This document shows positions 61,491 to 64,000 of a DNA stretch of 64,000 nucleotides, one piece after another. Origin of the DNA: Pseudomonas grandcourensis (GTDB lineage Bacteria > Pseudomonadota > Gammaproteobacteria > Pseudomonadales > Pseudomonadaceae). Position 1 is the first letter of the stretch; each line of letters opens with the position of its first letter. The notes under the pieces are model-generated. The model saw only the letters and a program-made list of their open reading frames with translations. It had not been told where the DNA came from and made no database searches. The stretch spans positions 1,030,501 to 1,094,500 of the forward strand of contig NZ_CP150919.1 in NCBI RefSeq assembly GCF_039909015.1. Reading direction: 5' to 3'. The position numbers and the translations under genes are program-made.

Positions 61491-62396
61491 TTAGAGGGTG
61501 TCCTGCCAGGTCTGGCGAGACGATTGCAGCTGCGTCTTGACCCAGTTGCTGAAGGCCTGGACCACCGCGCGGTCAGCCTTTTGCGGGTCGGTGGCCAGGT
61601 AATAACCGCGGTGCAGATCGATGCCGATGTCGAACGGCCGCACCAGCAACCCCTTGGACAAGGCATCGCCGCTGATCAGGTTGTCGCCGATGGCGATGCC
61701 CTGGCCGGCAATGCAGGCGGACTGTGCGCAGTGGGCATCGGAGAACAGGATGCCGCTCAGCGCATTGACCCCCGAAGCGCCGGCGGCGGTCAGCCAGATG
61801 CGCCAGTCCGAGTAGTCGGTCATGTGCAGCAAGGGGTAAGTGCTGAGCTCCTGCGGGTTTTTCAGTCCGCCCAGGGCGTTGATCAGGCGTGGGCTGCACA
61901 CCGGGAAGAAGCGCAAAGCCACAATCTCTTCAACATTCATTTCCGGCCAGTCGCCAATCCCGTAGGCGATGAACAGGTCGACGTTGGGGTTGTTGGTGTC
62001 GTCCGGCGTGCGCGGGGAAATCAGCTGCAACTGCACTTGCGGGTACTGCCGCAAAAACGCACCGATGTGGTGGCACAGCCAATAGGTGGCGAACCCCGGC
62101 GCGCAGCTGACGCACAGCCGGCCGGAGATTTCCTGATCGTCGATCAACTGCCCGGCATCGAGCAGATTCAGCAGAATCCCGTGCACCTCCCGTGCATAAC
62201 GCTCGCCCTGGTACGTCAGGCCAATGCCACGGCCGATCCGTTCGGTCAGGGCGAAGCCGACACATTCCTCCAGCTTGCTGATCTGGTGGCTGATGGCGCT
62301 GCGGGTCAGGTTCAGTTCACGGGCCGCGACCGACACGCTGCCTGTGCGGGCAACCGCATCCAGCGCACGAAGGGCTGTCATCGAAGGAAATCGCAT
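61491..62396 (-). CDS. LysR-family transcriptional regulator (GcvA-like)
   Basis: This 301-residue protein has an N-terminal helix-turn-helix ('SVSVAARELNLTRSAISHQI') and a C-terminal effector domain typical of the GcvA group. It is divergent from the amidohydrolase gene, with a 26-base palindrome in between. It probably regulates that gene and perhaps the ABC operon beside it. Confidence 0.9.
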   Translation of the reverse strand: MRFPSMTALRALDAVARTGSVSVAARELNLTRSAISHQISKLEECVGFALTERIGRGIGLTYQGERYAREVHGILLNLLDAGQLIDDQEISGRLCVSCAPGFATYWLCHHIGAFLRQYPQVQLQLISPRTPDDTNNPNVDLFIAYGIGDWPEMNVEEIVALRFFPVCSPRLINALGGLKNPQELSTYPLLHMTDYSDWRIWLTAAGASGVNALSGILFSDAHCAQSACIAGQGIAIGDNLISGDALSKGLLVRPFDIGIDLHRGYYLATDPQKADRAVVQAFSNWVKTQLQSSRQTWQDTL

Positions 62397-62497
62397 AAAT
62401 CATCCCGTTCAAAGGTGGAAGAAAGGCCTGCAGACACCGATCACCGGTGGCTTCCCATATGGTGAGGTAAATCGAACAGTCAGGCCAAAAAAAATCG

Positions 62498-62523
62498 ATT
62501 GTTGTATCGGTTGATTCAACAAT
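62498..62523. promoter_or_regulatory. Candidate LysR operator
   Basis: The arms ATTGTTG and CAACAAT enclose a partly symmetric core (ATC-GGTT-GAT). Ten of the 13 mirrored positions pair. It contains the T-N11-A pattern of LysR sites and lies 102 bases upstream of the LysR start and 155 before the amidohydrolase start. Confidence 0.55.
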
Positions 62524-62677
62524 ACTAGCGCTAATTGTCATCGGAGAGGGCCGGCCCACCACCAAAAGGCGCTGCCTGCGACATTGCCGATTGACTAGAA
62601 CAACAACAGTTTTCAGGTTCCCGACCCGCCTGGCGCCCGGTGGACCTTTCAATCTCCTGAACTCAAAGGTGGCTTAC

Positions 62678-64000
62678 ATGGCTGAGTCCGATAACTTTTC
62701 CTCTACCCATTCCGTGCAGGGGACCTATGCCGACCTGATCCTCGCCAATGGGCGTATCTACACCCAGGACCCGGCCAACCCGTGGGCCGAGGCCGTGGCC
62801 ATCCGCGACGGCAAGTTGATCGGTGTCGCCAGCCTCGGCCAGATCGAGATGTTCAAGGGCCCGAACACCCGCGTGCATGACCTGCAAGGCGCGTTCTGCA
62901 TGCCCGGCCTGCACGACATGCACACCCACCCCGACCTCGCACTGGCGCCGCGCTACAGCGACGACCTCGACGTCGGCATCGAAGACCCGACCCCGGAACA
63001 ACTGCGCGAAAGCATCCTCGCCTATGCCGACAGCCATCCCGGCGACGGCTGGATCTACGGTCAATACTGGGTGCGCTACACCTTCCGCGAGGCGGGTTTG
63101 ACCCCGGGTCGAGCCTGGCTCGACAGCGTCATGCCGGACCGTCCCGTGGCGCTGCTCGACCGCATGTGGGGCACCATGATGGTCAATTCCAAGGCGCTGG
63201 AACTGGCCGGGATCGATGGCAACACCTCTGACCCGCGCAATGGCTATTTCGAGCGTGACGAACTGACCGGCGAACCCACCGGCCTGATGATCGACGGCGC
63301 CTACGCGATGATCCACGCCGCCATGCCGCCGACCCCGGTCAGCGTGCTGCGCCGCGCCTATCGCGATGGCGTGCATTTCCAGAGTTCGCGCGGCGTTACG
63401 GCGAGCAAATACGTGCACGTCTGCGAGCAGCGTTTGCAGGCCCTCAAGGAACTGGACGACAGCGGCGAACTGACGGTACGCATCGAAGCGGCGATCAGTT
63501 GGCAGGACGACATTTTCCCGGTGCGTCGTCGCTGGGAACTGCTGGCCGGCGAGCGTCACTACTACCGCAGCGCACGCCTGAGTGCCAACGCGGTGAAGTT
63601 CCACTTCGATGGCACCGTCGAGCCGAAGTCTTCGTACCTGCTGACCCCATGGCCGCAGGAAAAGAGCTGGCGCGGCAAGCTCAACCTGACCCCGGAGCAC
63701 ATCACCGACATGGTGGTGGACATGGACCGCAAGGGCATCCGCGTGATTGCCCACTGCACCGGCGACGGCGCGTCGGACGTGTTCCTCGATGCCGTGGCTG
63801 AGGCCCGTCGTCGCAACGGTTTCAGCGGCGTGCGTCACCAGTGCGCCCACAGCACCTTGCTGCACCCGGGCAACCTGCCGCGCTTCAAGGAACTGAATGT
63901 CATCGCCGAGTTTTCCCCGGCCGCCTGGTACCCGACGCCGTTCGCCAGCGGTGCGCGTTCCGGCTACGGCCAGGAGCGACTCAAGCGCATCTACGATTTC
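62678..64000 (+). CDS. Amidohydrolase family protein (YtcJ-like), truncated by the window end
   Basis: The first 441 residues are visible and the frame is open to the window edge. The amidohydrolase_3 pattern is clear: 'YADLILANGRIYTQDPANPW' (composite beta domain), 'FCMPGLHDMHTHPDL' (metal HxH), 'VKFHFDGTVEPKSSYLL' and 'GIRVIAHCTGDGASDVFLDA', with 'RHQCAHSTLLHP' after it. Such enzymes deacetylate or hydrolyse amides and related substrates. The ATG at 62678 follows AAAGGTGGCTTAC. It lies beside a PotABCD-like transporter, so hydrolysis of an imported amide is plausible. Confidence 0.9.
   Translation, partial: MAESDNFSSTHSVQGTYADLILANGRIYTQDPANPWAEAVAIRDGKLIGVASLGQIEMFKGPNTRVHDLQGAFCMPGLHDMHTHPDLALAPRYSDDLDVGIEDPTPEQLRESILAYADSHPGDGWIYGQYWVRYTFREAGLTPGRAWLDSVMPDRPVALLDRMWGTMMVNSKALELAGIDGNTSDPRNGYFERDELTGEPTGLMIDGAYAMIHAAMPPTPVSVLRRAYRDGVHFQSSRGVTASKYVHVCEQRLQALKELDDSGELTVRIEAAISWQDDIFPVRRRWELLAGERHYYRSARLSANAVKFHFDGTVEPKSSYLLTPWPQEKSWRGKLNLTPEHITDMVVDMDRKGIRVIAHCTGDGASDVFLDAVAEARRRNGFSGVRHQCAHSTLLHPGNLPRFKELNVIAEFSPAAWYPTPFASGARSGYGQERLKRIYDF

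Overview
The window reads as the chromosome of a fluorescent-type Pseudomonas. The evidence is high GC coding sequence, REP/REPIN palindromes of the GWGGGAGCGRGCYTGCTCGCGA type between genes, a cytochrome bo3 operon, an hmgA-fahA-maiA homogentisate operon, and several Pseudomonas-restricted small families (DUF3509, DUF3077). No tRNA, rRNA, CRISPR array, transposase or phage gene was seen.

Left part (1-20 kb): tail of an SDR gene; a peptidoglycan amidase; a DUF1302/DUF1329 pair beside a MalT-like LuxR regulator; an orphan gene; hmgR divergent from hmgA-fahA-maiA; a SirB1-like protein; a leucine-dehydrogenase-like protein that has lost its catalytic lysine; an SOS-controlled yebG; psiE; DUF3509; and L-serine dehydratase divergent from a LysR gene. 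Middle part (19-41.7 kb): an HPF/RaiA-like protein; a FecI-FecR-TonB receptor iron-uptake unit behind a Fur-like box; an AraC regulator and DMT exporter; a 2-hydroxyacid dehydrogenase; cheV; norR divergent from the flavohaemoglobin gene with three NorR-like sites; dsbB; cyoABCDE; a HigBA-type toxin-antitoxin pair with an operator; and a DUF3077 gene behind a structured leader.

The most unusual region is 42.2-54.5 kb. Two MocR-type (GntR-aminotransferase) regulators bracket ten same-strand genes: an MFS-like transporter, ATP-grasp ligase, RidA, cupin, YfcF-like glutathione transferase, KamA-type radical-SAM aminomutase, class IV aminotransferase, TauD-like 2-oxoglutarate oxygenase, AurF-like diiron oxygenase and a metallo-beta-lactamase-fold hydrolase. 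There is no NRPS or PKS gene. I infer a compact pathway that rearranges and oxidises an amino acid and ligates it through the ATP-grasp enzyme into a small exported peptide or antimetabolite. I do not recognise it as a characterised cluster.

Right part (54.6-64 kb): an unrecognised acidic protein; an AT-richer gene for a secreted lipoprotein metalloprotease with an altered metzincin motif; a PotABCD-like ABC transporter operon; and a LysR gene divergent from an amidohydrolase that runs off the window end. The transporter and amidohydrolase may handle the same amine or amide substrate.
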